Shown here in pieces: positions 40,010 to 49,350 of a stretch of DNA of 64,000 bases. Made by a program: the position numbers and the translations under genes. Each line of letters opens with the position of its first letter. Positions within the stretch are counted from its first letter, which is position 1. The stretch is taken from NCBI RefSeq assembly GCF_014196595.1, contig NZ_JACIEA010000001.1, positions 1,358,546 through 1,422,545 on the forward strand, given 5' to 3'. Below the pieces are notes generated by a model. That model saw only the letters and a list, made by a program, of their open reading frames with translations, was not told the DNA's origin and searched no databases. This DNA is from Sphingorhabdus rigui. Lineage in GTDB: Bacteria; Pseudomonadota; Alphaproteobacteria; Sphingomonadales; Sphingomonadaceae.

Positions 40010-40432
40010 TTAGCCGACGATTTCTTCTGGCTTGAAGAAGTAAGCGATTTCAATCGCTGCGTTTTCGTCGCTGTCTGAACCGTGGACGCTGTTCGCTTCG
40101 ATGCTTTCGGCCAGTTCCTTGCGGATCGTGCCGGGTTCAGCATTGGCAGGGTTTGTCGCGCCCATGATGTCGCGGTTACGCTGCATGGCGTTTTCGCCTT
40201 CAAGAACCTGAACGACGACGGGGCCGCTGATCATGAAGTCGACGAGTTCGCCAAAGAAAGGGCGTTCTTTGTGGACGGCGTAGAAGCCTTCGGCCTGTTC
40301 GCGGGTCATGTGGATACGCTTTGAAGCAACGACGCGCAGGCCAGCTTCTTCAAGCATCTTGGTGACTGCGCCAGTCAGGTTGCGACGCGTAGCGTCAGGC
40401 TTAATGATCGAAAAAGTGCGGGTAACCGACAT
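40010..40432 (-). CDS. ndk: Nucleoside diphosphate kinase
   Basis: Balances nucleoside triphosphate pools by a phospho-histidine intermediate, 140 residues. Lys11 lies in [12 protein letters not shown], and the active-site His117 lies in [17 protein letters not shown] 6 nt before the ATG at 40432 and the standard [14 protein letters not shown]-terminus decide the start over an in-frame ATG at 40444. Confidence 0.97.
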   Translation of the reverse strand: MSVTRTFSIIKPDATRRNLTGAVTKMLEEAGLRVVASKRIHMTREQAEGFYAVHKERPFFGELVDFMISGPVVVQVLEGENAMQRNRDIMGATNPANAEPGTIRKELAESIEANSVHGSDSDENAAIEIAYFFKPEEIVG

Positions 40433-40499
40433 GAAAAGCTCCATATTTGTAGGGGGAATTTGGCGCGCATCTAACGTCGCTGCACGTTGAGTGCAAGCT

Positions 40500-40931
40500 T
40501 TATGGGCCTTGGACCCATTTGCCGCCGTCCTGTTTCCAATAGCGGCGCTCTACCCCATCACCCAATGTGCGCCATGCGGATCGCGCATTGTCGGTCTGTT
40601 CCGGCGGGAAAAGATAGAAGGCCCGATCAAAATCCTCGGTCACCGCTCGCCAATTTCCGTCAGCGAGTGCAACAAACCGGGCGCCATTTGGTGCATCCGT
40701 ATCTTGCGACAACAATATCGGTTGAAGTGCATCATCGCCCTCCCCCGATTTTGCATGCGCTAAAAAGCTGTCCGCCCTTGCGGTCCACAACGCTGCAGAG
40801 ATCGCATCCAGTTGGCCCGCATCATCACTGATAATCAGCAACCGCCCTTTATTGTCCAAGATTCGTTGGGCAATGGCAGGCAGAACTTTTTCAGCAGGAT
40901 CGCGTGTGAGTTGATAAAAATCGACCTGCAT
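40500..40931 (-). CDS. holC: DNA polymerase III subunit chi
   Basis: A HolC family clamp-loader accessory protein of 143 residues. The N-terminal [20 protein letters not shown] and the central [15 protein letters not shown] segment are typical. Chi links the clamp loader to SSB. It lies 12 nt after pepA, its usual neighbour, so the two are cotranscribed. Confidence 0.93.
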   Translation of the reverse strand: MQVDFYQLTRDPAEKVLPAIAQRILDNKGRLLIISDDAGQLDAISAALWTARADSFLAHAKSGEGDDALQPILLSQDTDAPNGARFVALADGNWRAVTEDFDRAFYLFPPEQTDNARSAWRTLGDGVERRYWKQDGGKWVQGP

Positions 40932-40943
40932 GTCGCGGCAACA

Positions 40944-42401
40944 TCAACCTTCGAAATTATCCGCGACAAACCGGTCAAGCAAACGCACGCCAAAGCCCGT
41001 TGCGCCCTTATCCCACACGGGCCCAGCTTTATCGGCCCATACGGTCCCGGCGATGTCCAAATGCGCCCATTTCACGCCGTCCTTGATGAAACGACCCAAG
41101 AATTGTGCGGCAGTGATGGAACCAGCGCCCTTGCCGCCGATATTCTTCATGTCGGCAATCGGGCTGTCGATCATTTTGTCATAAGCCTTCGAAAGCGGGA
41201 AACGCCACAGCGGGTCGCCAGAGGCTTTGCCAGCAGCGGTCAGCTTATCGGCGAGTTCATCGCTGTTTGAGAACAGGCCAGCATATTCACTGCCCAGCGA
41301 TACGATAATCGCGCCGGTCAATGTTGCGAGATCGACAATATATTCGGGGTTATAATTTTCCTGAACCCAATGGAGCGCATCACACAGCACCAGACGCCCT
41401 TCTGCGTCGGTATTCAGCACCTCAATGGTTTGGCCCGACATTGATGTCACAATGTCGCCGGGGCGTTGTGCGTTGCCGTCAGGCATGTTCTCGACAAGGC
41501 CACAAACACCGACAACATACGCCTTTGCCTTACGTCCAGCGAGCGCCTTCATCGCGCCTGCGACGGCGCCTGCGCCGCCCATATCCCACTTCATATCTTC
41601 CATGCCCGCGGCTGGCTTGATGGAAATGCCGCCGGTATCAAAGGTTACGCCCTTACCGACCAAAGCAACGGGACGTTCTTGCGAACCGCCGGTACCGTCC
41701 CACTTCATCACCAGCAAACGGGCCGGACGACGCGAGCCTTGTGCGACGCCAAGCAACGCGCCCATTCCGAGCGCAGCCATATCCTTGTCATCAAGCACGC
41801 TGATTTCGACGCCAAGCTCCGCAAGATGCTTGCAACGTTCAACAAAGCTTTCAGGGTAAATGATATTGGCAGGTTCGGTGACCAATTCCTTGGTCAACGC
41901 AACGCCTTCAGCGATTGCATTATAGCTCGGCCACAGGGTGCTTGCGTCTGCAGGCGCGCTTGCGACCGTCAATGTTTCCACCGTCGGCTTTGACGTCTCC
42001 GCCAATTTGGTGCGGTATTTGTCCATGCGCCAGTTACGCAATGTTGCACCATAAGCCGTTTCTGCGGCCGCTTTCGCGCTCAGGTTCGCGCCATGAATGG
42101 CAATATGTTTGGCCCCAGATGTCTGAACCTTGGCAACAATTTCGCCGCCCGCCTTTTGATAATCGCCGGCTTCACCGTCCGCGACACCAACCAAGATGAT
42201 CCGAACAAGCTTCCCGCCCTCTTCGTTGATGAGCAGGAAACTTTGCCCTGCCGCACCTTCGAAACGCGCCAATTTTGCGGTCGCGCGCACGATGTCGCTA
42301 TTTTCCAAAGGAAATTTGAAGTCGGCGAAGGTAGTTTTTGTTACGATGAACGCGAGGACGTCAGCATCTTGGGGGCGTGCATCGGTAAAATTGATCTTCA
42401 T
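40944..42401 (-). CDS. pepA: Leucyl aminopeptidase (M17)
   Basis: A cytosolic dimanganese/dizinc aminopeptidase of 485 residues. VGKGVTFDTGGISIKPA contains metal ligands, and the M17 signature NTDAEGRLVL follows, with the catalytic Lys in GKGVTFD and Arg in NTDAEGR. The N-terminal regulatory domain (about 1-165) is present. Some PepA proteins also bind DNA; nothing here tests that. It is the first gene of pepA-holC and divergent from lptD. Confidence 0.96.
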   Translation of the reverse strand: MKINFTDARPQDADVLAFIVTKTTFADFKFPLENSDIVRATAKLARFEGAAGQSFLLINEEGGKLVRIILVGVADGEAGDYQKAGGEIVAKVQTSGAKHIAIHGANLSAKAAAETAYGATLRNWRMDKYRTKLAETSKPTVETLTVASAPADASTLWPSYNAIAEGVALTKELVTEPANIIYPESFVERCKHLAELGVEISVLDDKDMAALGMGALLGVAQGSRRPARLLVMKWDGTGGSQERPVALVGKGVTFDTGGISIKPAAGMEDMKWDMGGAGAVAGAMKALAGRKAKAYVVGVCGLVENMPDGNAQRPGDIVTSMSGQTIEVLNTDAEGRLVLCDALHWVQENYNPEYIVDLATLTGAIIVSLGSEYAGLFSNSDELADKLTAAGKASGDPLWRFPLSKAYDKMIDSPIADMKNIGGKGAGSITAAQFLGRFIKDGVKWAHLDIAGTVWADKAGPVWDKGATGFGVRLLDRFVADNFEG

Positions 42402-42525
42402 GGAAACGGTATGCCTTTTTGCGGATAACGGGTTTACATGTCTATAGGCCTAATTCACCCTTGGATTAAAGCAAAAGATAGGGGATAAATTCCCACGGTT
42501 AAGCGCAAATACAGCGTTAAATGGG

Positions 42526-44808
42526 ATGATGGGTGGACCCAATGCGATAGCGGCGATAAAGGACTGCACGGTTTTTATGAACATCCCCGCCACCCACACC
42601 TTTTTAACCCGCCTTTTGCTTGTTCCGATTTTTATCGGTTGTGGGTCTGTGCCGTCTGTCGCATTTGCCCAAACGGGGCCCTCAGCGGCAGCCGCACAAA
42701 AGGCCAGCGACCAAATCGATTTCGCTGCTGCTGTTGTTGAATACGACTCCAACACTGAAACCGTCACCGCAAAAGGCAATGTGATTGTCAGTCGCGATGG
42801 ATATACATTGCGGGCAGACAATATCATCTGGGACCGCAAAAGCGGGCGTGTTTTCGCTGAAGGCGCCATACGCGCGATAGGCCCAGAGGGCGACGTTGCA
42901 TATGGTGACAAGATTGAACTCACCGACGCACTAAAAGACGGCGTCATCGACAATCTGCTTGTCGTTTTGGCGGACGAAAGCCGGCTAGCCGCAAAACGCG
43001 GCGCACGGAAAGATGGCATTTATACGCTTGATTATGCGGCATATACAGCGTGCAAAGTAATTGACGCTGACGGCTGTCCTAAAAAACCGAGCTGGGAAGT
43101 CAAAGCGGTTAAGGTCGTCTATGATCCCAGCAAAAAACGCGTCGTTTATAAAGGTGCACGGATTGAACTGTTTGGCCTGCCGGTCATTCCGCTGCCATTT
43201 CTGTCGCACCCGGTAGATGCCAAAGCTGGCAGCGGCTTTCTTGTACCCAGCATCGGCTTTTCGCGGAATAACGGCGCTGAGCTTGAGCAATCCTATTATT
43301 GGCGAATATCCGAAAATCGGGATGCGACTGCAGCGATAACCGCTTTTACCGGCGCAGCACCCTTGGGCAGACTAAATTTCCGGACACTCGAAAAAAATGG
43401 CGCTATCGAACTGAGCGCATACGGAACCTATAGTAATCGTATCAATACAAGCGGCACTTCGACACCTGTTGGCGCAGATGTTTTCCGTGGCTATCTCGAA
43501 GGCGCAGGCAAGTTCCAGCTCGACCCCAATTGGTCTATTTCGGCATCCGGCCGTTATGCGTCGGACCGCACGTTTTTGCGGCGTTATGACATCAGCCGGG
43601 ATGACAGGCTCCGCTCTACCTTTGCTGCCGAACGAATTGGTGACAACAGCTACTTCTCGCTCGCAGGCTGGGCAGTCCAGACCCTGCGCGTCAGCGATCG
43701 CCAAGGTCTAACGCCAATCGCGCTGCCCGAAATTGATTACCGCCTGCGCATGGATGCCCCCATTGTCGGCGGCACAATCCAGCTTCAAGCCAACAGCCTG
43801 GCGATCAGCCGGACCGAGGGCCAAGACACGCAGCGCGCATTTTCGTCCGCCAAATGGGACCTGCGCAAAATAACCGGGCTTGGGCAGGAACTAACGCTCA
43901 CTGCGCTCGCGCGCGGGGATGTGTACCATAGCGACGAAAATGCCAGCACGCTGACCGCGATATACCGCGGAGATTCGGGGTGGCAGCACCGCGCCATTTT
44001 CGCCACTGCCGCGGATATTAAATGGCCTTTTGTCGGTGAAGCCTTTGGCGGCACGCAGATTCTTACGCCCCGCGTCCAAATGGTCGCAGCGCCATCGATT
44101 TCCAATTTGAACATTCCAAATGAAGATTCGCGCGCCGTCGATTTGGAAGACAGCAACCTGTTCACGCTGAACCGATTCCCCGGCTACGACCGTTTTGAAG
44201 ACAACCTTCGCATTACATACGGTTTAGACTGGGCATTACGCAAATCAGACTTTACCGCTAACATCAACCTGGGTCAAAGTTACCGCCTATCCAATCGAGA
44301 GTCGATTTTCCCTGATGGAACGGGTCTATCTGACAAAGCATCGGATATTGTCGGCAGGTCAGAATTTCGTTTCAAAGACTTGGTCAAGCTCACACACCGC
44401 TTCCGCCTCGACAAAGACAATTTGGCGATACGCCGTAATGAAGTTGACGCCACGGTCGGTTCACGCGGTACATATGTTCAGGCGGGCTATCTAAAGCTCA
44501 ATCGCAATATTGGCCCCACCCTCGAAGACCTCACTGACCGTGAAGAAATTCGCTTGGCGGGGCGCGTGCGTGTTGCACGTTTTTGGTCGGTATTTGGCTC
44601 TACCATCGTCGATTTGACCGACACTGCGGAGGATCCGACAAGCATTTCCGATGGCTTTGATCCTATCCGGCACCGGCTTGGCGTTGCCTATGATGATGAC
44701 TGCTTGTCGTTAAGTCTGACGTGGCGACGCGACTATCAGCCTGTCGGAGATTCGCAGCGTGGAAACAGCTTTCTGTTCCGTCTGGCATTTCGCAATCTCG
44801 GTGTGTAA
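42526..44808 (+). CDS. lptD: LPS assembly outer-membrane protein LptD
   Basis: The outer-membrane beta-barrel that inserts lipopolysaccharide, 760 residues from this start. A signal peptide ends near VAFAQTG. The N-terminal OstA/LptA-like beta-jellyroll follows (about 65-210: NTETVTAKGNVIVSRDGYTL), then a long barrel rich in alternating residues ending FLFRLAFRNLGV. The true start may be the ATG at 42577 (MNIPATHTF), which gives a normal signal peptide and has AAAGGA about 12 nt upstream. It precedes surA, which assists its folding, in the classic lptD-surA-pdxA-rsmA cluster. Confidence 0.94.
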   Translation: MMGGPNAIAAIKDCTVFMNIPATHTFLTRLLLVPIFIGCGSVPSVAFAQTGPSAAAAQKASDQIDFAAAVVEYDSNTETVTAKGNVIVSRDGYTLRADNIIWDRKSGRVFAEGAIRAIGPEGDVAYGDKIELTDALKDGVIDNLLVVLADESRLAAKRGARKDGIYTLDYAAYTACKVIDADGCPKKPSWEVKAVKVVYDPSKKRVVYKGARIELFGLPVIPLPFLSHPVDAKAGSGFLVPSIGFSRNNGAELEQSYYWRISENRDATAAITAFTGAAPLGRLNFRTLEKNGAIELSAYGTYSNRINTSGTSTPVGADVFRGYLEGAGKFQLDPNWSISASGRYASDRTFLRRYDISRDDRLRSTFAAERIGDNSYFSLAGWAVQTLRVSDRQGLTPIALPEIDYRLRMDAPIVGGTIQLQANSLAISRTEGQDTQRAFSSAKWDLRKITGLGQELTLTALARGDVYHSDENASTLTAIYRGDSGWQHRAIFATAADIKWPFVGEAFGGTQILTPRVQMVAAPSISNLNIPNEDSRAVDLEDSNLFTLNRFPGYDRFEDNLRITYGLDWALRKSDFTANINLGQSYRLSNRESIFPDGTGLSDKASDIVGRSEFRFKDLVKLTHRFRLDKDNLAIRRNEVDATVGSRGTYVQAGYLKLNRNIGPTLEDLTDREEIRLAGRVRVARFWSVFGSTIVDLTDTAEDPTSISDGFDPIRHRLGVAYDDDCLSLSLTWRRDYQPVGDSQRGNSFLFRLAFRNLGV

Positions 44809-44836
44809 AGCATCCGTAATAAATTCGCGGAGAAGG

Positions 44837-44917
44837 ATGATACCGCTCATCTGCTGTTCAGCAGTGTCTGGTTACCGTTCCCCTCGAACTGTCTGTGTAC
44901 TGGATGTAAATCAATGA
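44837..44917 (+). CDS. Possible 26-codon leader ORF overlapping the surA start
   Basis: From ATG at 44837, preceded by GGAGAAGG, a 26-residue peptide (MIPLICCSAVSGYRSPRTVC and six more residues) ends in a TGA that overlaps the surA ATG by 2 nt (ATGA). surA itself has no convincing ribosome binding site. The arrangement fits translational coupling, but the peptide has no recognisable family and the GGAG spacing (4 nt) is short, so this is tentative. Confidence 0.3.
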   Translation: MIPLICCSAVSGYRSPRTVCVLDVNQ

Positions 44918-46254
44918 AGTTATTCAAGCGCCTGTCCCTCGTCGCTATGCTCGTTTCCGCAACGGCGCTGACACCGCTGATCGCACAAACTATCGGTGAC
45001 GATCCTGTGCCAGAAGCCAAATTGGCCATTCCAGATGGACAGCAACTATTTGGCAAAAACGACCCGAATGTACGACGTGCAACGGCTCAGGTGAATGGCG
45101 AGATTATTACAGGCACGGACATTGACCACCGCCTCGCGCTGATCGTTGCTGCCAACGAAAATAAGCTGCCCCCTGAAGAATTGGCGCGTTTCCGTGCACA
45201 GGTTTTGACAAACCTGATTGATGAAACGCTTCAAATTCAAGAAGCCGCAGCCAATGAGATTGAAGTCACCGACGCTGAAGTGAATCAGTATTTCGATCGC
45301 GTGGCGCAGCAGAATTTCAATCGGCCTGCGAATGAAGTTGAAAAATATCTGATCTCTATCGGCTCATCCGTCGCGACGTTGAAGCGCCAGATTAAAGGCG
45401 AGCTTTCCTGGAGCAGGCTGTTGTCGCGCAACGTGCGTCCTTCGGCTAATGTCAGCGACGATGAAGTGAATGCCATTATCGAGCGTATCAAGGCAACCAA
45501 GGGAACTACGGAATATCGTTTGGGTGAGATTTACTTGTCAGCAACGCCGGAAACGATGTCAGCGGTCACCGAGAACGCAAAGAAAATCATCGACCAGCTT
45601 CGGCAGGGCGGTAACTTTGTTGCATATGCGCGGCAGTTTTCGGAAGCCTCAACCGCGTCAGTCGGCGGTGACCTTGGCTGGCTAGGATTGGCGCAGCTGC
45701 CCCAGTCGCTCGCCAACGCTGCAGCAAATATGAACGCAAACGAGGTGCAGGCCGTTACCTCACCCGGCGGCATTTCGATTTTGCTTTTGATCGACAAGCG
45801 TCAGGTCGCAACGTCCGATCCACGCGATTCCGTGCTCAGTTTAAAACAGATCGCGATTACGTTTCCAAAAGGCACGCCGGAAGCTCAAGTTGCCCCGCTG
45901 GTAAAGCAATTTAGCGAAGAAACGCAGCAAATCACAGGTTGTGGCGCCGCCGACGAAATGGCGCGCAAACTGGGCGCCGATGTGGTCAACCGCGACGGTA
46001 TTAAAATCCGCGAACTTCCCGCACCGCTGCAGCAGGTCATGTTGGATTTGCAGATTGGGCAGTCGACACCGCCTTATGGTTCCTTACAAGACGGCGTTCG
46101 CGTCTTCGTCTTGTGCGGTCGTGATGCCCCGCAGGAAGCTGCATCTGAAAGCTTCGACGAAATCATGTCACGGCTGGAAGAAGAGCGCGTAAACAAGCGC
46201 GCCCGGATTTACTTGCGCGATTTGCGCCGCGACGCTGTTATCGAATATAACTGA
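44914..46254 (+). CDS. surA: Periplasmic chaperone/peptidylprolyl isomerase SurA
   Basis: An outer-membrane protein chaperone of 446 residues. A signal peptide (about 1-24, ending PLIAQT) and an N-terminal SurA_N chaperone region (about 50-190, VNGEIITGTDIDHRLAL) precede two parvulin-type domains (about 195-295 and 305-415), the first with GGDLGWLGLAQLP. The start lacks a good ribosome binding site; translation may depend on an upstream leader ORF whose stop codon overlaps it. The stop overlaps pdxA (TGATG). Confidence 0.93.
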   Translation: MKLFKRLSLVAMLVSATALTPLIAQTIGDDPVPEAKLAIPDGQQLFGKNDPNVRRATAQVNGEIITGTDIDHRLALIVAANENKLPPEELARFRAQVLTNLIDETLQIQEAAANEIEVTDAEVNQYFDRVAQQNFNRPANEVEKYLISIGSSVATLKRQIKGELSWSRLLSRNVRPSANVSDDEVNAIIERIKATKGTTEYRLGEIYLSATPETMSAVTENAKKIIDQLRQGGNFVAYARQFSEASTASVGGDLGWLGLAQLPQSLANAAANMNANEVQAVTSPGGISILLLIDKRQVATSDPRDSVLSLKQIAITFPKGTPEAQVAPLVKQFSEETQQITGCGAADEMARKLGADVVNRDGIKIRELPAPLQQVMLDLQIGQSTPPYGSLQDGVRVFVLCGRDAPQEAASESFDEIMSRLEEERVNKRARIYLRDLRRDAVIEYN

Positions 46255-47273
46255 TGTCGGTTGGCCGACTGGAACTGCCACTGGCCGTTTCGGTCGGTGA
46301 CCCGGCGGGCATAGGGCCGGAGATAATTGGCAAAGCGTGGGAGGCCCGCCACGCCGCCGGCTTGGCGCCTTTCTTTGCAATTGGTGATATCGCCAGCTTC
46401 GCGCCGCACTGGAATGGTCCGGTCGTTCGCATAGAAGATCCGGCCGAAACCTTTGCGCATTTTGATACGGCTCTTCCGGTCATCCAAGTGCATAACTGCA
46501 TTTCGATTATTCCGGGTATTCCGGACCTTGATGGCGCGCATTGCGCATATCAAGCGCTTGAAATGGCGATTGGCTTTGCCCGTGCTGGCAGTGCCGCCGC
46601 ATTGGTCACAGGCCCTGTATCCAAGGCGCAGTTATACGCGGTAGGCTTCACGCATCCCGGCCAGACCGAGTTCATTGCGGAGCGTTGCGGCGTTTCCAAA
46701 AACAATGCCGTGATGATGCTTGCGGGCCCTGACCTGCGCGTTGTCCCGATGACGACGCATATCCCGCTTGCGTCCGTCGCGGAGCAGCTTGACGGTCGGC
46801 TTATCCGCCAACGCCTGCGTGCGACAGCCAAGGGCCTGCAGCGTAATTTTGGTATAGCAAATCCACGGCTGGCCGTTGCGGGGTTTAATCCGCATGCTGG
46901 CGAAGCGGGCAATATGGGCCGCGAAGAACTGGACATATTTGAACCCGCGATTGAACAGATTCGCGGTGAAGGTTTCGACGTTGTTGGCCCCTTGCCTGCC
47001 GACACTATGTTTCATGCCGAAGCACGATCGCATTATGATGCGGCCTTGTGCGCTTATCATGATCAGGCCCTCATTCCTTTGAAAACGCTGTATTTTCATG
47101 ATGCGGTTAATATCACGCTGGGGCTGCCGGTTGTCCGCACCTCGCCAGACCATGGAACAGCGTTTGGAATCGCCGGCAAGAACATGGCACTTCCGCTTTC
47201 GATGATTGCGGCCATTAAGATGGCTGAATCTGCGGCGCTGCATCGCCTTGCTGCGGCCGATCTTGGCGGATGA
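46254..47273 (+). CDS. pdxA: 4-hydroxythreonine-4-phosphate dehydrogenase
   Basis: Pyridoxal phosphate synthesis enzyme of 339 residues. SVGDPAGIGPEIIGKAW at the N-terminus, the metal-binding HPGQTEFIAE and HDQALIPLKTL regions and NPHAGEAGNMGREE are characteristic. It overlaps surA by 1 nt and rsmA by 4 nt. Confidence 0.96.
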   Translation: MSVGRLELPLAVSVGDPAGIGPEIIGKAWEARHAAGLAPFFAIGDIASFAPHWNGPVVRIEDPAETFAHFDTALPVIQVHNCISIIPGIPDLDGAHCAYQALEMAIGFARAGSAAALVTGPVSKAQLYAVGFTHPGQTEFIAERCGVSKNNAVMMLAGPDLRVVPMTTHIPLASVAEQLDGRLIRQRLRATAKGLQRNFGIANPRLAVAGFNPHAGEAGNMGREELDIFEPAIEQIRGEGFDVVGPLPADTMFHAEARSHYDAALCAYHDQALIPLKTLYFHDAVNITLGLPVVRTSPDHGTAFGIAGKNMALPLSMIAAIKMAESAALHRLAAADLGG

Positions 47274-48091
47274 CGGTGTCGCTCCCTCCGCTTAGAGACA
47301 TCATTGCGCGACATGGTTTGTCCGCAAGCAAGGCGCTTGGCCAAAATTTCCTGTTCGATGAAAAGCTGCTTGATCGCATTGCCGCAATTCCGGGCAGCTT
47401 GGCGGGCGAGCATGTATATGAAGTTGGCCCCGGCCCCGGTGGCCTCACCAGAGCGCTCCTGCGTGCAGGCGCACAGGTGCTGGCCGTTGAGCGCGACCAC
47501 CGTTGTCTTCCTGCCTTAGCCGAGCTGTCAGAGGCATTTCCGGGCCAGCTTCGCGTGATTGAAGGCGATGCGTTAAAAATCGATCCGTTCGCCGAAATTG
47601 GTGCACCGTTTCACGTTGTTTCAAACCTGCCTTACAATGTCGGCACGGCGCTTGCGGTGGGCTGGTTGGGCGGTAACGAATGGCCGCCACGTTGGAAAAG
47701 CCTGACCTTGATGTTCCAACGTGAAGTGGCAGACCGTATTATCGCAGCGCCGGGCACGGGTGCATTTGGCCGCCTCGCGATATTGGCGCAATGGCGGTCG
47801 CATGCGGCAATTGCGATGCCTGTTCATCGTTCCGCATTTACGCCCCCCCCAAAGGTGATGTCGGCGGTGGTGCACATCACGCCCAAGGATGCGCCCGCAG
47901 ATGTGAAAATGTCTGTGCTCGAAAATCTGACAGGCGCCGCCTTTGGCCAGCGCCGCAAAATGTTACGACAGAGCCTGAAGGGCGTCGCAGGCGCGTTAGA
48001 AGCGTTGAGCGCGGCCGGAATAGCCGAAGATCGCCGCCCCGAAACTGTAACTATTTCGGAATGGTGCGCTCTGGCAAAGGAAGTGGGTTAA
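47270..48091 (+). CDS. rsmA: 16S rRNA dimethyladenosine transferase
   Basis: KsgA dimethylates two adjacent adenines in the 3' hairpin of 16S rRNA, 273 residues. SKALGQNFLFDEKLLDRI and the SAM-binding VYEVGPGPGGLTRALL are followed by the catalytic motif VSNLPYNVGT. The ATGA overlap with pdxA and the conserved lptD-surA-pdxA-rsmA order support the call. Confidence 0.97.
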   Translation: MTVSLPPLRDIIARHGLSASKALGQNFLFDEKLLDRIAAIPGSLAGEHVYEVGPGPGGLTRALLRAGAQVLAVERDHRCLPALAELSEAFPGQLRVIEGDALKIDPFAEIGAPFHVVSNLPYNVGTALAVGWLGGNEWPPRWKSLTLMFQREVADRIIAAPGTGAFGRLAILAQWRSHAAIAMPVHRSAFTPPPKVMSAVVHITPKDAPADVKMSVLENLTGAAFGQRRKMLRQSLKGVAGALEALSAAGIAEDRRPETVTISEWCALAKEVG

Positions 48092-48141
48092 CGCATCTAG
48101 CAGGGGTGGCTCTTTGGAATATCCAAGGCTAAGAATGCGAC

Positions 48142-49350
48142 ATGCACACGCTATCTGCCAGCGAACGACAGGCGCTTGAAACCATAGAGCAACCACCTAT
48201 GCTTGCCCAAGTCCAGAAATGGGCCGCGATCAACAGCGGCTCGGGCAATCTTGACGGCCTTGCCACCACTGCGGATTTACTCGCGGACGCATTCTCGACC
48301 CTGCCTGGCGAATTAACACTCGTTGAGCCCGAACCTGTGGATCGTGTGCTATACGACGGAACGGTAACCACAGTGGCGCATGGGCGGCATTTGCTGATGA
48401 CCGTTCGCCCGGAATGTCCGACACAATTGCTGTTTACCGGACATATGGACACCGTGTTTCCGGCAGATCATCATTTTCAGACACTGCGCTGGCTGGACGA
48501 CGGCACGCTCAATGGACCCGGTGTGGCCGACATGAAGGGCGGCATTGCTGTGATGCTCGCCGCGTTGAAGGCTGCAGAATCGTCCGGAAAGCTTGCGCAA
48601 ACGGGATATCAGATACTCATCAACAGCGATGAAGAGGTTGGCTCGCCATCATCCGCAAAATTGATCGCACAGCTCGCCCAAAACAAGCTTGCTGCGCTCA
48701 CTTATGAACCGGCGCTGCCCGACGGTACGCTCGCGGGCGAACGTGGTGGAAGCGGCAATTTTTCCATCATCATTGCGGGCAAATCGGCGCATGCGGGCCG
48801 GAACCCCGACGATGGACGCAACGCGCTTTTGGCGGCAGCGGACCTTGCGCTGCAGCTCAAGCGACTTTCGCGCGAAGGCCTTTCGGTGAACCCCGCCAAA
48901 ATTGACGGCGGCGGTCCCAATAATGTCGTGCCCGATCATGCGATATTGCGCGTAAACTTTCGTCCGCGCACGCCAGAGATTGCGCAGCAGACGGACGTGG
49001 ACCTGCGCAGGGTTATTGCCGACATAGAACGTGAACATGACGTGCGTGCGCATCTGCACGGCAGTTTCGGCCGCCCGCCAAAGCCCATTGATGACGAGGC
49101 AGCGAAGCTGTTTGGCTTGGTCAAGCAATGCGGCGCTGATCTGGGCATAACAGTCGCGTGGCGTTCCAGCGGCGGCGTATGTGATGGAAACAATATCGCC
49201 GCCTGCGGTGTGCCCGTTGTCGATACGATGGGCGTGCGCGGGGGCAGCATTCACAGTTCGGATGAATTCCTCATCGTCGAAAGTTTGGTCGAACGCGCAC
49301 AATTATCGGCGCTGACGATTATGCGCTTATCAGAAAAAGGGACTTTATGA
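48142..49350 (+). CDS. M20 family metallohydrolase in the astA-astB operon
   Basis: A zinc amidohydrolase of the M20 family (ArgE/DapE/CPG2 group), 402 residues. FTGHMDTVFP carries the first metal His and Asp, GPGVADMKGGIAV the bridging Asp, and SDEEVGSPSS the catalytic Glu pair; a dimerisation domain lies at about 195-310. No signal peptide is seen. The stop overlaps astA by 4 nt and astA in turn overlaps astB. Because M20 enzymes such as DapE remove N-succinyl groups, this protein may act on a succinylated intermediate of the arginine pathway; that is inference from context. Confidence 0.88.
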   Translation: MHTLSASERQALETIEQPPMLAQVQKWAAINSGSGNLDGLATTADLLADAFSTLPGELTLVEPEPVDRVLYDGTVTTVAHGRHLLMTVRPECPTQLLFTGHMDTVFPADHHFQTLRWLDDGTLNGPGVADMKGGIAVMLAALKAAESSGKLAQTGYQILINSDEEVGSPSSAKLIAQLAQNKLAALTYEPALPDGTLAGERGGSGNFSIIIAGKSAHAGRNPDDGRNALLAAADLALQLKRLSREGLSVNPAKIDGGGPNNVVPDHAILRVNFRPRTPEIAQQTDVDLRRVIADIEREHDVRAHLHGSFGRPPKPIDDEAAKLFGLVKQCGADLGITVAWRSSGGVCDGNNIAACGVPVVDTMGVRGGSIHSSDEFLIVESLVERAQLSALTIMRLSEKGTL

